From the NCBI GenBank assembly GCA_964424335.1, contig CAYRIY010000015.1, positions 1-47,921 on the forward strand: 47,921 nucleotides of DNA, read 5' to 3'. Positions within the stretch are counted from its first letter, which is position 1, and each line of letters opens with the position of its first letter. This document shows positions 16,568 through 24,096 of this stretch, piece by piece. Both the position numbers and the translations under genes were made by a program. Source of the DNA: CAYRIY01 sp964424335 (GTDB taxonomy: Bacteria > Bacillota > Limnochordia > DTU080 > RSA5). Below the pieces are notes generated by a model. The model made no database searches and was not told the DNA's origin. It saw nothing but the letters and a program-made list of their open reading frames with translations.

Positions 16568-18787
16568 TCACTCGTTGGCGACCCCGCGGATCGCCAAGGC
16601 CTCCTCCTGCTTGCTGCGAAGCTTGTGGTACGTGCCCTTCAAGGCGTCGAGCTCCTCGTGGGTGCCGATCTCCGCTACCTCGCCGTCTTCGATGACCACC
16701 AAGCGGTCTGCGTTGCGCAGCGTCGACAGGCGGTGTGCGATGGAGAACGTCGTCCTCCCCTTGACCAGCCGTTCGAGGGCCTCCTGCACCAATCGCTCGG
16801 TCTCGGTGTCGACTGAGGCCGTCGCCTCGTCCAAGATCAAGATCCTTGGATTGTGCAAGATCGCCCGGGCAATGGAGATGCGCTGGCGCTCGCCTCCCGA
16901 AAGGTCGTGGCCTCGCCCGCCGATGACGGTCTCATAACCGTCCGGCAATTTCATGATGAAGTCGTGCGCGTTGGCCGCTTTCGCAGCGCGGATGATTTCA
17001 TCTTGGGACGAGCCGGGCTTTGCGTACGCGATATTCTCCGCGATCGTCCCGTGAAAGAGGTACGTATCCTGGAGCACCATGCCGATTTGGCTGCGGAGAT
17101 CCGCGATGGCCACATCGCGCACATCGACGCCGTCGATCGTGATCGTGCCCTTGTCCACGTCGTAAAGCCGTGAAATCAGGTTGGCGATGGTGCTCTTGCC
17201 TGCGCCCGACTTGCCGACGATGCCGATGACCTCTCCGGCTTTTGCATGAAAGCTGACCCCTTTTAGCACCGGATTGTTGGGCTCGTAGCTAAAGACCACA
17301 TCCTTTAGCTCCACGTCGCCGCGAATCGGCTGAAGCCGTACGGGGTTAGGCTTTTCGAGCACATCGGGCACGGCGTCGAGCAATTCAAAGATGCGCTGGG
17401 CCGAGTTGATGCAATTGGTCCACCAGTCCACGATGTGCGTCATGAATTCCAAGGGTCCGTAAAGCATCCCCAGGTAGAGCGTAAACGTGATCAACGTACC
17501 GAGCGTAATGCGGTCCTCGAGCACGTCCCATCCGCCCACGCTCCACACGATCAGCCCGCCGATGTTCATGACGAGCGTCATCACCGGCCAGAGGGCCGAC
17601 GAGAAGTACCCCGTCTGCACCGAGACGCTGTAAACCTCGTGGCTGCGCCGGTCAAACCTGCCGATCTCCTGCTCCTCACGGCCGAACGCCTTGACGACTC
17701 GCACGCCCGTCAAAGCATCGTTGACGACCGAAGTCATTGAACGCAGTTTGCGGTGGCGCCTCGAGTAGAGCGTCCAAAGCTTTGGAAACGCCCATTTCAT
17801 AAGGAAGAGCAAAATCGGCATCGGCACCAAGAGCAGCAGCGCCAGCCGCCAGTTGAGCACGAGCATTGCAGATAGGATGCCGATGATCTGGAGCAGGTTG
17901 ACCACAAAGAACGGGAACCCGTCGTGAAAGAAATACTGCAGGTTTTGGGCGTCACTGTTTACACGCACCATGAGTCCGCCGGTCTGCTTGTTGGTGAAAA
18001 ACCCGAGGGAAAGCCGTTGCATGGCTTCGAAAATGCGGGTCTTGAGCCCGGCGATCACCCGAGCCGTCATGGCGGCATTGATGCGGGCGTGCATGATGTT
18101 GAGGCCGATGGCGGCAAGCTGCAGCGCCGCCATGAGCGCGACGACTTCGACGACCCGCCCCTCAAATCGCCCGCCCGGCGTCAGTACGTCGTCAAAGAGC
18201 ACTCGGCCGTTCATGTACGGCCCGACGAGGTTGAAGGCCGCGCCCGCCAGCATCAGTGCAATGATCGCAAACGCGTGAAGTTGGTAGCCCCGGAAAAACG
18301 AAAACACTCTGAGCGACAGCGCGCGTTTGTCCAAGCAGTGGGGGCAGATCTGTCGCTTTGGGTCCGGAAAGAGCCGGCCGCACTTGGGGCAAGATTGTAC
18401 GTGCTGGTCGTCTCGGAAATCCTCATCGGTGAGCTCTTCGCCTGTGGCGAGCTTGCCAAGCACTTTTGCCGCAATGTTCATCTTGCGGGCACAGGCGTTC
18501 GTGTAGCGACAGAGGACCTCCAACTCGCCGTCGACCTTGGCGGTGAGGGCGCCGTTTCCGACGTAACTTTGTGCGGTAATCTCCTCTAGGCTGCCAAGCG
18601 AGAATCGTCTGCGGCGATCGCCCTCGATGACCAGCAACGTCTCGCGGTCGGCGACGAGCCACACCTCGGTAAATCCGCCGCTAAGAGCGAGATCGACCGC
18701 AACGGATAGTTGCACGTTATCAGATCCGATCCCGTGCTCCCCCGCGGCGGTCGCTATGTTTTGTGGCAGCTTATCCAAGCGATCCAC
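16568..18787 (-). CDS. ABC exporter (permease-ATPase) with N-terminal zinc ribbon, protein A
   Basis: A 739-residue half-transporter paralogous to protein B. The N-terminal 110 residues form a PH-like domain (VWLVADRETLLVIEGDRRRR), followed by a zinc ribbon (CPKCGRLFPDPKRQICPHC near residue 134), six membrane helices and an ATPase with GIVGKSGAGKST, LSGGERQR, ILILDEATA and SIAHRLST. It is first in the three-gene set and has a promoter-like sequence just upstream. GTG at 18787 is used; its ribosome site (GGGTG) is weak. The substrate is unknown. Confidence 0.93.
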   Translation of the reverse strand: MDRLDKLPQNIATAAGEHGIGSDNVQLSVAVDLALSGGFTEVWLVADRETLLVIEGDRRRRFSLGSLEEITAQSYVGNGALTAKVDGELEVLCRYTNACARKMNIAAKVLGKLATGEELTDEDFRDDQHVQSCPKCGRLFPDPKRQICPHCLDKRALSLRVFSFFRGYQLHAFAIIALMLAGAAFNLVGPYMNGRVLFDDVLTPGGRFEGRVVEVVALMAALQLAAIGLNIMHARINAAMTARVIAGLKTRIFEAMQRLSLGFFTNKQTGGLMVRVNSDAQNLQYFFHDGFPFFVVNLLQIIGILSAMLVLNWRLALLLLVPMPILLFLMKWAFPKLWTLYSRRHRKLRSMTSVVNDALTGVRVVKAFGREEQEIGRFDRRSHEVYSVSVQTGYFSSALWPVMTLVMNIGGLIVWSVGGWDVLEDRITLGTLITFTLYLGMLYGPLEFMTHIVDWWTNCINSAQRIFELLDAVPDVLEKPNPVRLQPIRGDVELKDVVFSYEPNNPVLKGVSFHAKAGEVIGIVGKSGAGKSTIANLISRLYDVDKGTITIDGVDVRDVAIADLRSQIGMVLQDTYLFHGTIAENIAYAKPGSSQDEIIRAAKAANAHDFIMKLPDGYETVIGGRGHDLSGGERQRISIARAILHNPRILILDEATASVDTETERLVQEALERLVKGRTTFSIAHRLSTLRNADRLVVIEDGEVAEIGTHEELDALKGTYHKLRSKQEEALAIRGVANE

Positions 18788-18814
18788 TCAATAAGCACCC
18801 ATTTCAATTCGCTC

Positions 18815-18843
18815 GTTATATTCTACCACCATACGCCACTCAA
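18815..18843 (-). promoter_or_regulatory. Sigma-70-type promoter for the ABC-DUF1854-ABC set
   Basis: On the minus strand TTGAGT (18838-18843) and TATAAC (18815-18820) are separated by exactly 17 bases, placing initiation close to the GTG at 18787. No matching promoter for the divergent namZ gene is obvious in the 200-base gap. Confidence 0.65.
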
Positions 18844-18987
18844 CGCGAGCCCATTTTGGTTTGATATACTCTTGCTGATACGCACAAGCTGATATGGGAG
18901 TTAAAGCCAGGAACTCGGGCACGCGCCCACAGAATTATAACCCCATCCGGGAAAACTGAAAAGTCTTCCTTTCCCGTCAGGAGTGAA

Positions 18988-20160
18988 TTGTCGTTGCGTG
19001 TATCCACCGGCATCGATGTCCTGCTCGAGAGCGGAGCCGCCGCGCTCAAAGGCGCGAGCGTCGGCCTCATCACCAACCACACCGGCGTCACCCGCCACCT
19101 GGCAAGCGCCATCGATCCGCTGCGGGAGGCCGGAGTGGATTTGCGCGCCCTATTCGGACCGGAGCACGGCGTGCGAGGCGATGCTCAAGACGGGCAGACG
19201 ATCGGACATACGGTCGACCCTCGTAGCGGCATTCCGGTCTACAGCCTCTACGGCGAGACCAAGCGACCGACACCCCAAATGCTCGAAGGGCTGGACGCCC
19301 TCGTCTACGACATACAAGATGTCGGCGTTCGCTTTTACACCTACATCTACACCATGGCGTACTGCCTCGAAGCCGCCGGCAAACTCGGCCTCAAGTTCAT
19401 CGTCCTCGATCGCCCCGATCCGATCACCGGGACAAAGGTCGAAGGCGCTCCAATAGAGCCCGAGATCACATCTTTCGTGGGCGACTACGGCCTCCCCTTC
19501 CGGTACGGGCTCACCATTGGCGAGCTGGCCCGATGCCTCAACGACACCCAAGGCTGGGGCGCCGACCTCGAAGTGATCGCCATGCGCGGCTGGCGCCGGG
19601 ACCTTTGGTTTGACGAGACGGGCATTCCCTGGGTTATGCCCTCTCCCAACCTCCCGACGCTCGAGACAGCCGTCGTCTACCCGGGCACCGTTCTTTTTGA
19701 AGGCACGAACGTCTCCGAGGGCCGCGGCACGACACGTCCATTCGAGATCATCGGCGCGCCGTGGATCGACGCGGCCGGTTGCACCAAGATCGCCTCGGAA
19801 AACCTGGCCGCAGCCGGAGTCGAGGGAGCGCTCTTGCGCGAGACGCATTTCGTTCCGACACATAGCAAACACCAGGGTGAGGCGTGTCACGGCTTTCAAA
19901 TCCACGTCCTCGACCGCGACCGCTTCGAACCCGTGCGCGCCGGCGTCACGTTATTAAAGACGATTCACGACCTCTATCCCGACCAGTTCGCCTGGCGGTC
20001 CTCACAAAAAGAGTACTGGTTCATCGACCTGCTCTCCGGCACGAGGGCGCTCCGGGACATGATCGACAAAGGATGTGCGCTCGCCGACGTCGTAGATCGG
20101 ATGACCCAAGGCACCGAGGCGTTCGCAAAGGCGCGGGAACGTTATTTCCTTTACCCGTAG
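18988..20160 (+). CDS. namZ: Exo-beta-N-acetylmuramidase, NamZ/DUF1343 family
   Basis: A 390-residue protein of the former DUF1343 family, whose characterised member NamZ releases terminal N-acetylmuramic acid from peptidoglycan fragments. Hallmarks are VGLITNHTGVTR near residue 26, LFGPEHGVRGDAQDG near residue 55 with the presumed catalytic Glu, and DALVYDIQDVGVRFYTY near residue 105. The TTG start at 18988 follows GTCAGGAG. It has no signal peptide, so it seems to act in the cytoplasm, unlike secreted Bacillus NamZ. murQ starts 12 bases after its stop. Confidence 0.92.
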   Translation: MSLRVSTGIDVLLESGAAALKGASVGLITNHTGVTRHLASAIDPLREAGVDLRALFGPEHGVRGDAQDGQTIGHTVDPRSGIPVYSLYGETKRPTPQMLEGLDALVYDIQDVGVRFYTYIYTMAYCLEAAGKLGLKFIVLDRPDPITGTKVEGAPIEPEITSFVGDYGLPFRYGLTIGELARCLNDTQGWGADLEVIAMRGWRRDLWFDETGIPWVMPSPNLPTLETAVVYPGTVLFEGTNVSEGRGTTRPFEIIGAPWIDAAGCTKIASENLAAAGVEGALLRETHFVPTHSKHQGEACHGFQIHVLDRDRFEPVRAGVTLLKTIHDLYPDQFAWRSSQKEYWFIDLLSGTRALRDMIDKGCALADVVDRMTQGTEAFAKARERYFLYP

Positions 20161-20172
20161 GGGGCGTCATTA

Positions 20173-21072
20173 TTGGATAACCGTTTGACCACCGAAACCC
20201 GCAATCCAAGGTCGCTCGAGATCGACGCCATGGAGCCGCTCGAGATCGTACGCCTCATGAACGACGAGGATCGCAAGGTCGTCGAAGCCGTTTCAAAGGC
20301 GGCGCCCGAAATAGCAAGGGGCATCGACATGATGACGGAGACCCTTCGCAGCGGCCGTAAAGTGTACTACGTCGGCGCCGGTACCAGCGGACGTCTGGGA
20401 TTGCTGGACGCCGTCGAGCTCCTTCCGACGTTCGGCGTCGGGGAGGAGAGCGTCCGCACGATCCTCGCAGGCGGTGAAGCAGCGATCTACAAGGCCGTGG
20501 AGGGTGCAGAGGACGACGAAGAGCAGGGCCAGCGGGAAGTGGAGCGCCAGGTTGAAAAGGGCGACCTCGTCCTTGGGATCGCGGCGAGCGGCGGCACACC
20601 CTTTGTACTGGGAAGCCTCAAGGCGGCAAGGCGTGTCGGCGCCTCGAGCATCGGCATTACCTGCAACGCCGATAGCGCCGTCGAAAAACTTGCGGACTTG
20701 ACGATCACCGTGGTCGTCGGCCCGGAGGTGATCGCCGGCTCGACCCGTCTCAAGGCGGGCACGGCGCAAAAGATGGTCCTCAACATGCTCTCCACAGGCG
20801 CCATGGTACGCTGGGGCAAAGTGTATCAAAACCTCATGGTCGACCTGCAGGCCACCAACCGCAAGCTGCGAGAGCGCTCCCGCCGCATCGTCGTCGAAGT
20901 CACCGGCGCGACCGATGACCAGGCGCTCGACGCATTGACACGAGCCGACGGCGAACTAAAGACGGCCATCGTCATGTTGAAAATGGGCGTCCCGGCCGGA
21001 AAGGCGCGCCGACTCCTGGAGGCGTCGAAGGGGTCGATTCGCCAAGCGCTTCAAAATTTCTCACATGATTGA
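20173..21072 (+). CDS. murQ: N-acetylmuramic acid 6-phosphate etherase
   Basis: A 299-residue SIS-domain enzyme that cleaves the lactyl ether of MurNAc 6-phosphate to give GlcNAc 6-phosphate and D-lactate. The family signature VGAGTSGRLGLLDAVELLPT lies near residue 57, with VLGIAASGGTPFVLG near 135 and GSTRLKAGTAQKMVLN near 192. The start is TTG at 20173. Together with NamZ it makes a cell-wall recycling unit. The kinase or phosphotransferase permease that would supply the 6-phosphate is not in the window. Confidence 0.96.
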   Translation: MDNRLTTETRNPRSLEIDAMEPLEIVRLMNDEDRKVVEAVSKAAPEIARGIDMMTETLRSGRKVYYVGAGTSGRLGLLDAVELLPTFGVGEESVRTILAGGEAAIYKAVEGAEDDEEQGQREVERQVEKGDLVLGIAASGGTPFVLGSLKAARRVGASSIGITCNADSAVEKLADLTITVVVGPEVIAGSTRLKAGTAQKMVLNMLSTGAMVRWGKVYQNLMVDLQATNRKLRERSRRIVVEVTGATDDQALDALTRADGELKTAIVMLKMGVPAGKARRLLEASKGSIRQALQNFSHD

Positions 21073-21142
21073 CAGGTCCGCGCTTCTTGCTAAACTTTGG
21101 GGGTGGAAGATTTCGCAAGATCCAGGAAAAGGAGAAGTGCGT

Positions 21143-21505
21143 ATGTTCAAACCCGGATTGACCATCTGGTACAACGTGAAGGACCTCGAGCGGACGCTGA
21201 AGTTCTACACGGAAGGGCTCGGATTCTCCGTCGACTACAAGGACGAGGAGAGCCGGATGGCCATCATCACGACGAACACGAAGGATTGCACCATCGGGTT
21301 CATGGAGGCGGAGGAAGTCGTTCCTGTCACGTCATCGACCGTGTTCGAGGTCGAGGATGTGGAATTGGCGGTCAGGACGTTGTCGGCCCGGGGGGTCACC
21401 TTCACGGGCGAGATTCAGACGATTCCCGAATTCGTAAAGCTGGCGGCGTTCCAAGATCCGGACGGCCATTGCTTCGAACTGTCGCAGACGCTGACCGCGT
21501 CCTGA
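21143..21505 (+). CDS. VOC family protein
   Basis: A 120-residue glyoxalase-fold protein (ATG at 21143 preceded by AAAGGAGAAG; the frame is open back to 21065 but without a ribosome site). It starts IWYNVKDLERTLKFYTEGLG and ends KLAAFQDPDGHCFELSQTL, which gives the paired VOC pattern and a probable Glu ligand. It follows murQ by 70 bases and could be read through from it. No substrate can be assigned. Confidence 0.87.
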   Translation: MFKPGLTIWYNVKDLERTLKFYTEGLGFSVDYKDEESRMAIITTNTKDCTIGFMEAEEVVPVTSSTVFEVEDVELAVRTLSARGVTFTGEIQTIPEFVKLAAFQDPDGHCFELSQTLTAS

Positions 21506-21603
21506 AGCATTCTGCGGCGAAAAAAAGATCGACCGGGAAATCCGCCTGACCCGATATGGCGGAGATGACCGGCCGGCATGCGCAACGTCAGCGGCTCGGA
21601 TCC

Positions 21604-21684
21604 GGACCCACTTGGCCGCCCGACCTCGTCGGCCCGGCGAAGCCACGAGCGGACTAGTATACGCGAGGGCGGCAAGTGGGCACG
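21604..21684 (-). repeat. REP-like palindromic element, copy 3 (inverted)
   Basis: CCCACTTGGCCGCCC (21607-21621) and GGGCGGCAAGTGGG (21667-21680). Read on the minus strand it aligns with copies 1 and 2, sharing also GCTCGTGGCTT and CGGGCCGAC in the interior. It lies between two convergent genes. Confidence 0.87.
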
Positions 21685-21714
21685 GCAGCCAATCGGATTG
21701 CCTATCGACGCCTT

Positions 21715-22113
21715 CTAACACAACTCAAAGACAGGGAAGTCAAGTGATCCTCGGAAAATGAGGCATTTATTGTCGTCATTTTTACCGACTGTAATTCGCG
21801 CGATTTCTGTCGGCTCAAGCTCATCGGCGATCCATACGTAGCCAAAAATGACAACAGATTCCTTGTTTTCGGGGATATGGAGCGTTTCAATAGCGCCACT
21901 TCTCATTTGTGATGTATGTACGCCGACGGGGTTGTACTTTACCCTTTCAAAAACGCTTCTGAACATCGTTTCCTTCCACACCCCGTCCTCGGATGCACGT
22001 GCCGGATACCCCGCGTCATGCCTCACCTGGATCTCCCATGCCGCTGCGATGCTCGCCTGGGCGACCATGATCACTAAAACCGGCAGCCACACCCACGATA
22101 CTCTTCTTAGCAA
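21715..22113 (-). CDS. Small secreted protein of unknown function
   Basis: A 132-residue protein with a clear Sec signal (residues 5-25, VSWVWLPVLVIMVAQASIAA). The mature part includes EIQVRHDAGYPARASEDGVW, GVHTSQMRSGAIETLHIPEN and a terminal FRGSLDFPVFELC. I do not recognise the family. Codon use is plainer and more AT-rich than its neighbours, which may indicate acquisition. It stands alone, facing the VOC gene across a REP-like element and backed by a stretch of degenerate sequence. Confidence 0.65.
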   Translation of the reverse strand: MLRRVSWVWLPVLVIMVAQASIAAAWEIQVRHDAGYPARASEDGVWKETMFRSVFERVKYNPVGVHTSQMRSGAIETLHIPENKESVVIFGYVWIADELEPTEIARITVGKNDDNKCLIFRGSLDFPVFELC

Positions 22114-22229
22114 TTTGAGCGCCTCCCCCGATTATGCTTTTGCACGCTGCGCACCCCATCTGCGATGAGGGCGTGTTTCCAACCTTTCACTATTATTGAG
22201 TACCGGAAAACTTCCTTTATGGCAAGGCA

Positions 22230-22440
22230 AAATCAGTCGAGCTGGAGGAGCGCATTGGCCCCGAGTAGGCGTGGCGCCCTTGCTCCAAAAACATCAGTTA
22301 GCGAACCGGTTCGCCGGTCTAGCTGGTGGAAAAGATTCATATGGCGCTCGGAGAACAACGGCGCCTCCCCAACCAACCTGGCGCGTCGGCACGATCCCGC
22401 CCTCCGTTTCCGTTCTCAACCCAGTATAGGAGCGCCCCGG
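22230..22440 (-). pseudogene. Decayed paralogue fragment of the secreted DUF6528-like gene
   Basis: Read on the minus strand this stretch aligns with bases 1290-1560. One frame gives GGIVPTRQVGWGGAVVLRAP, against GGIVPTRHIPLGGAVAVRID in the intact gene, and then PARPANRFAN followed by a stop where the intact gene has VHPANRFAES. DNA similarity continues on both sides but with frame changes and stops. Only the middle domain survives; no start or propeller is left. Confidence 0.7.
22301..22314. repeat. 14-bp perfect palindrome GCGAACCGGTTCGC, copy 3
   Basis: It lies in the decayed fragment at the position equivalent to copy 1, so this pair can be explained by paralogy. Confidence 0.85.
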
Positions 22441-22475
22441 AGCGATCGTATTCCCGACTTGGCGACCACGCGCCC

Positions 22476-22489
22476 GCGAACCGGTTCGC
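22476..22489. repeat. 14-bp perfect palindrome GCGAACCGGTTCGC, copy 4
   Basis: A fourth exact copy, 175 bases from copy 3, with flanks that do not match the other copies. Confidence 0.85.
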
Positions 22490-22539
22490 TATCTTGCTCG
22501 ATGTGTGACACCCACAACGCGGCAATTCGAGTGTGGCGC

Positions 22540-22587
22540 GCTCGACGTGGTTTCCGACCGATGTGGTTTCAGATCGATGTGGTTTCT
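22540..22587. repeat. 16-bp tandem repeat, three units
   Basis: GCTCGACGTGGTTTCC, GACCGATGTGGTTTCA and GATCGATGTGGTTTCT lie head to tail. Units 2 and 3 differ at two positions. No coding frame is evident. Confidence 0.75.
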
Positions 22588-22616
22588 GATCGGCCGCATG
22601 TCTCGGGAACCCACGA

Positions 22617-23933
22617 TCATGTGGGCTGGTCATCGACTCCGTCTGGGTGAGCTCGCGAAACAGTGTTGGGGAACCGGTGCAGAATCAACCGGACCGCCCT
22701 GTCGTAGAAGATGTAATTCCACGCCCAATTGGTCAACACAAAGAGCCGGTTGCGAAATCCGATCAGCCTGATCAGGTGGACGATCAACCAGGCTACCCAG
22801 GCCAGAAATCCGCGCATCGTCCTCCCCCAGATGCGGGCCACACCCCTGTTGCGGCCGATGGTCACCATCGTGCCGGGATCGTTGTAAACAAAGCGCAGGG
22901 GGGGTTCGCCCCTGATGGCCCGAGCAATGTTTCGCGCCGCCAACGTTCCTTGCTGAATCGCCGCCGGCGCCACTTGAGGGACCGGATTGCCTTGCTCGTC
23001 TGTGGCGTAGGCCATGTCCCCGACGACAAAGACCTCCGGATGATCCTCGAGGTTGAGCTGCGGCGTGACCACGATCCGACCGCCTCTTCCCTGGGGCGCC
23101 CCGATCGCATCCGCCAAACCTCCGGCTCGGATGCCCGCCGTCCAGACGAGCGTGTGCGCGGGGATCGACTCATCGTCGCCCAAGGCGACCGCCTCGTCCG
23201 TCGCTCCTTTGACGACCGTGCCAAGGCGCGCTTCGATCCCTTTTTCTTCGAGCGCCTGTAGGGCGTAGGCGCCAAACGATGGCGGCAGCGCCGGCAAGAG
23301 GCGATCGGCGGCCTCGACCAAGATCACCCTTGCCTCGGAGAAATCGATTTCGGGAAAGTCTTTGACAAGCACCCACCAGACGAGTTCAGCCAACGTCGCC
23401 GCGAATTCGACGCCCGTGGCGCCGCCTCCGACGACGACAAAGGTAAGGAGCGCCCGCCGCCGATCCGGATCGCGCTCTCTTGCGGCCTCTTCGCAAAGGT
23501 ATAAGATGCGCGAGCGGAGTTCGACCGCCTCGATCAAATCCTTCATTCCGAAGGCGCGCTGAGCGACCGACTCGATGCCGAAGTGATTGGTGACGCTCCC
23601 CCCGGCGAGGATGAGGTAATCATACGCGAGCCTCTCCCCGTCGACCTCCGCCTCGCGGGCATTTAGGTCGACGCCTTTTACTTCGCCCAGATAAAATCTG
23701 ATGTTCTTCCGCCCTCGGAAGATGCTTCGAATCGGGTAGGCAATCTGCTCCGGCTCGAGCTCGGCGGCCGCGACCTGGTAGAGCAGCGGGACAAACGTGT
23801 GGTAATTGTTCCGGTCGACCAGGGTCACGTCGATTCCCGGCTCTTTCGCCAGCTCCTTAGCCGCCCAGAGCCCCCCAAAACCGGCGCCTACGATCACGAC
23901 CCTAGGGTTTTGCTTATCCTTGGAACCCGTCAC
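22617..23933 (-). CDS. Type II NADH dehydrogenase (NDH-2-like FAD oxidoreductase)
   Basis: A 438-residue flavoprotein that would pass electrons from NADH to quinone at the membrane face. VVIVGAGFGGLWAAKELA binds FAD, VVVGGGATGVEFAATLAEL binds NADH, EVFVVGDMAYATDEQGNPVP closes the FAD site, and the C-terminal FLAWVAWLIVHLIRLIGFRN is the membrane-anchoring region. GTG at 23933 has GGGGGAGGAG 6 bases upstream; the frame is open to 23966. The last 12 or so residues come from the 34-bp duplicated segment read in another frame, so the natural C-terminus has been replaced. Confidence 0.93.
   Translation of the reverse strand: MTGSKDKQNPRVVIVGAGFGGLWAAKELAKEPGIDVTLVDRNNYHTFVPLLYQVAAAELEPEQIAYPIRSIFRGRKNIRFYLGEVKGVDLNAREAEVDGERLAYDYLILAGGSVTNHFGIESVAQRAFGMKDLIEAVELRSRILYLCEEAARERDPDRRRALLTFVVVGGGATGVEFAATLAELVWWVLVKDFPEIDFSEARVILVEAADRLLPALPPSFGAYALQALEEKGIEARLGTVVKGATDEAVALGDDESIPAHTLVWTAGIRAGGLADAIGAPQGRGGRIVVTPQLNLEDHPEVFVVGDMAYATDEQGNPVPQVAPAAIQQGTLAARNIARAIRGEPPLRFVYNDPGTMVTIGRNRGVARIWGRTMRGFLAWVAWLIVHLIRLIGFRNRLFVLTNWAWNYIFYDRAVRLILHRFPNTVSRAHPDGVDDQPT
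22630..22663. repeat. 34-bp exact duplicate, copy at the NDH-2 3' end
   Basis: Identical to 4917-4950. Here, in a different frame, it supplies the codons for SRAHPDGVDD just before the NDH-2 stop. Confidence 0.9.
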
Positions 23934-24096
23934 TCGTTGCTCCTCCCCCTCGCTTGCAAGCAACAATCACTCGTTAGCGTTCACAACGGTCGCAACAACA
24001 TACAGTCTGTAACGGTACGCCATCGCGGATGCCACATTGCTTATCGAACATGTATTTGGTAAAACTGTGGCACAAGAAGGGGTCGGGGCGGCAATC

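Larger units (their letters stand above)
22114..22616. other. Gene-free scrambled stretch
   Basis: These 503 bases have no convincing intact gene. They hold a decayed fragment related to the DUF6528-like gene, two copies of the 14-bp palindrome and three 16-bp tandem units, and they abut the 34-bp duplication. Together this looks like a rearrangement hot spot. Confidence 0.7.

Noticed and set aside
22540..22587. CRISPR array
   Set aside because: Units are contiguous with no spacers, only three in number, and no cas gene is present.
22165..22650. A 161-codon plus-strand open frame
   Set aside because: It overlaps the decayed minus-strand paralogue and tandem repeats, has no ribosome site, and its translation is low in typical domain patterns.
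4917..22663. The 34-bp exact repeat as attachment sites of an integrated element
   Set aside because: No integrase, phage or conjugation gene lies between the copies, and the interval is ordinary metabolic sequence.
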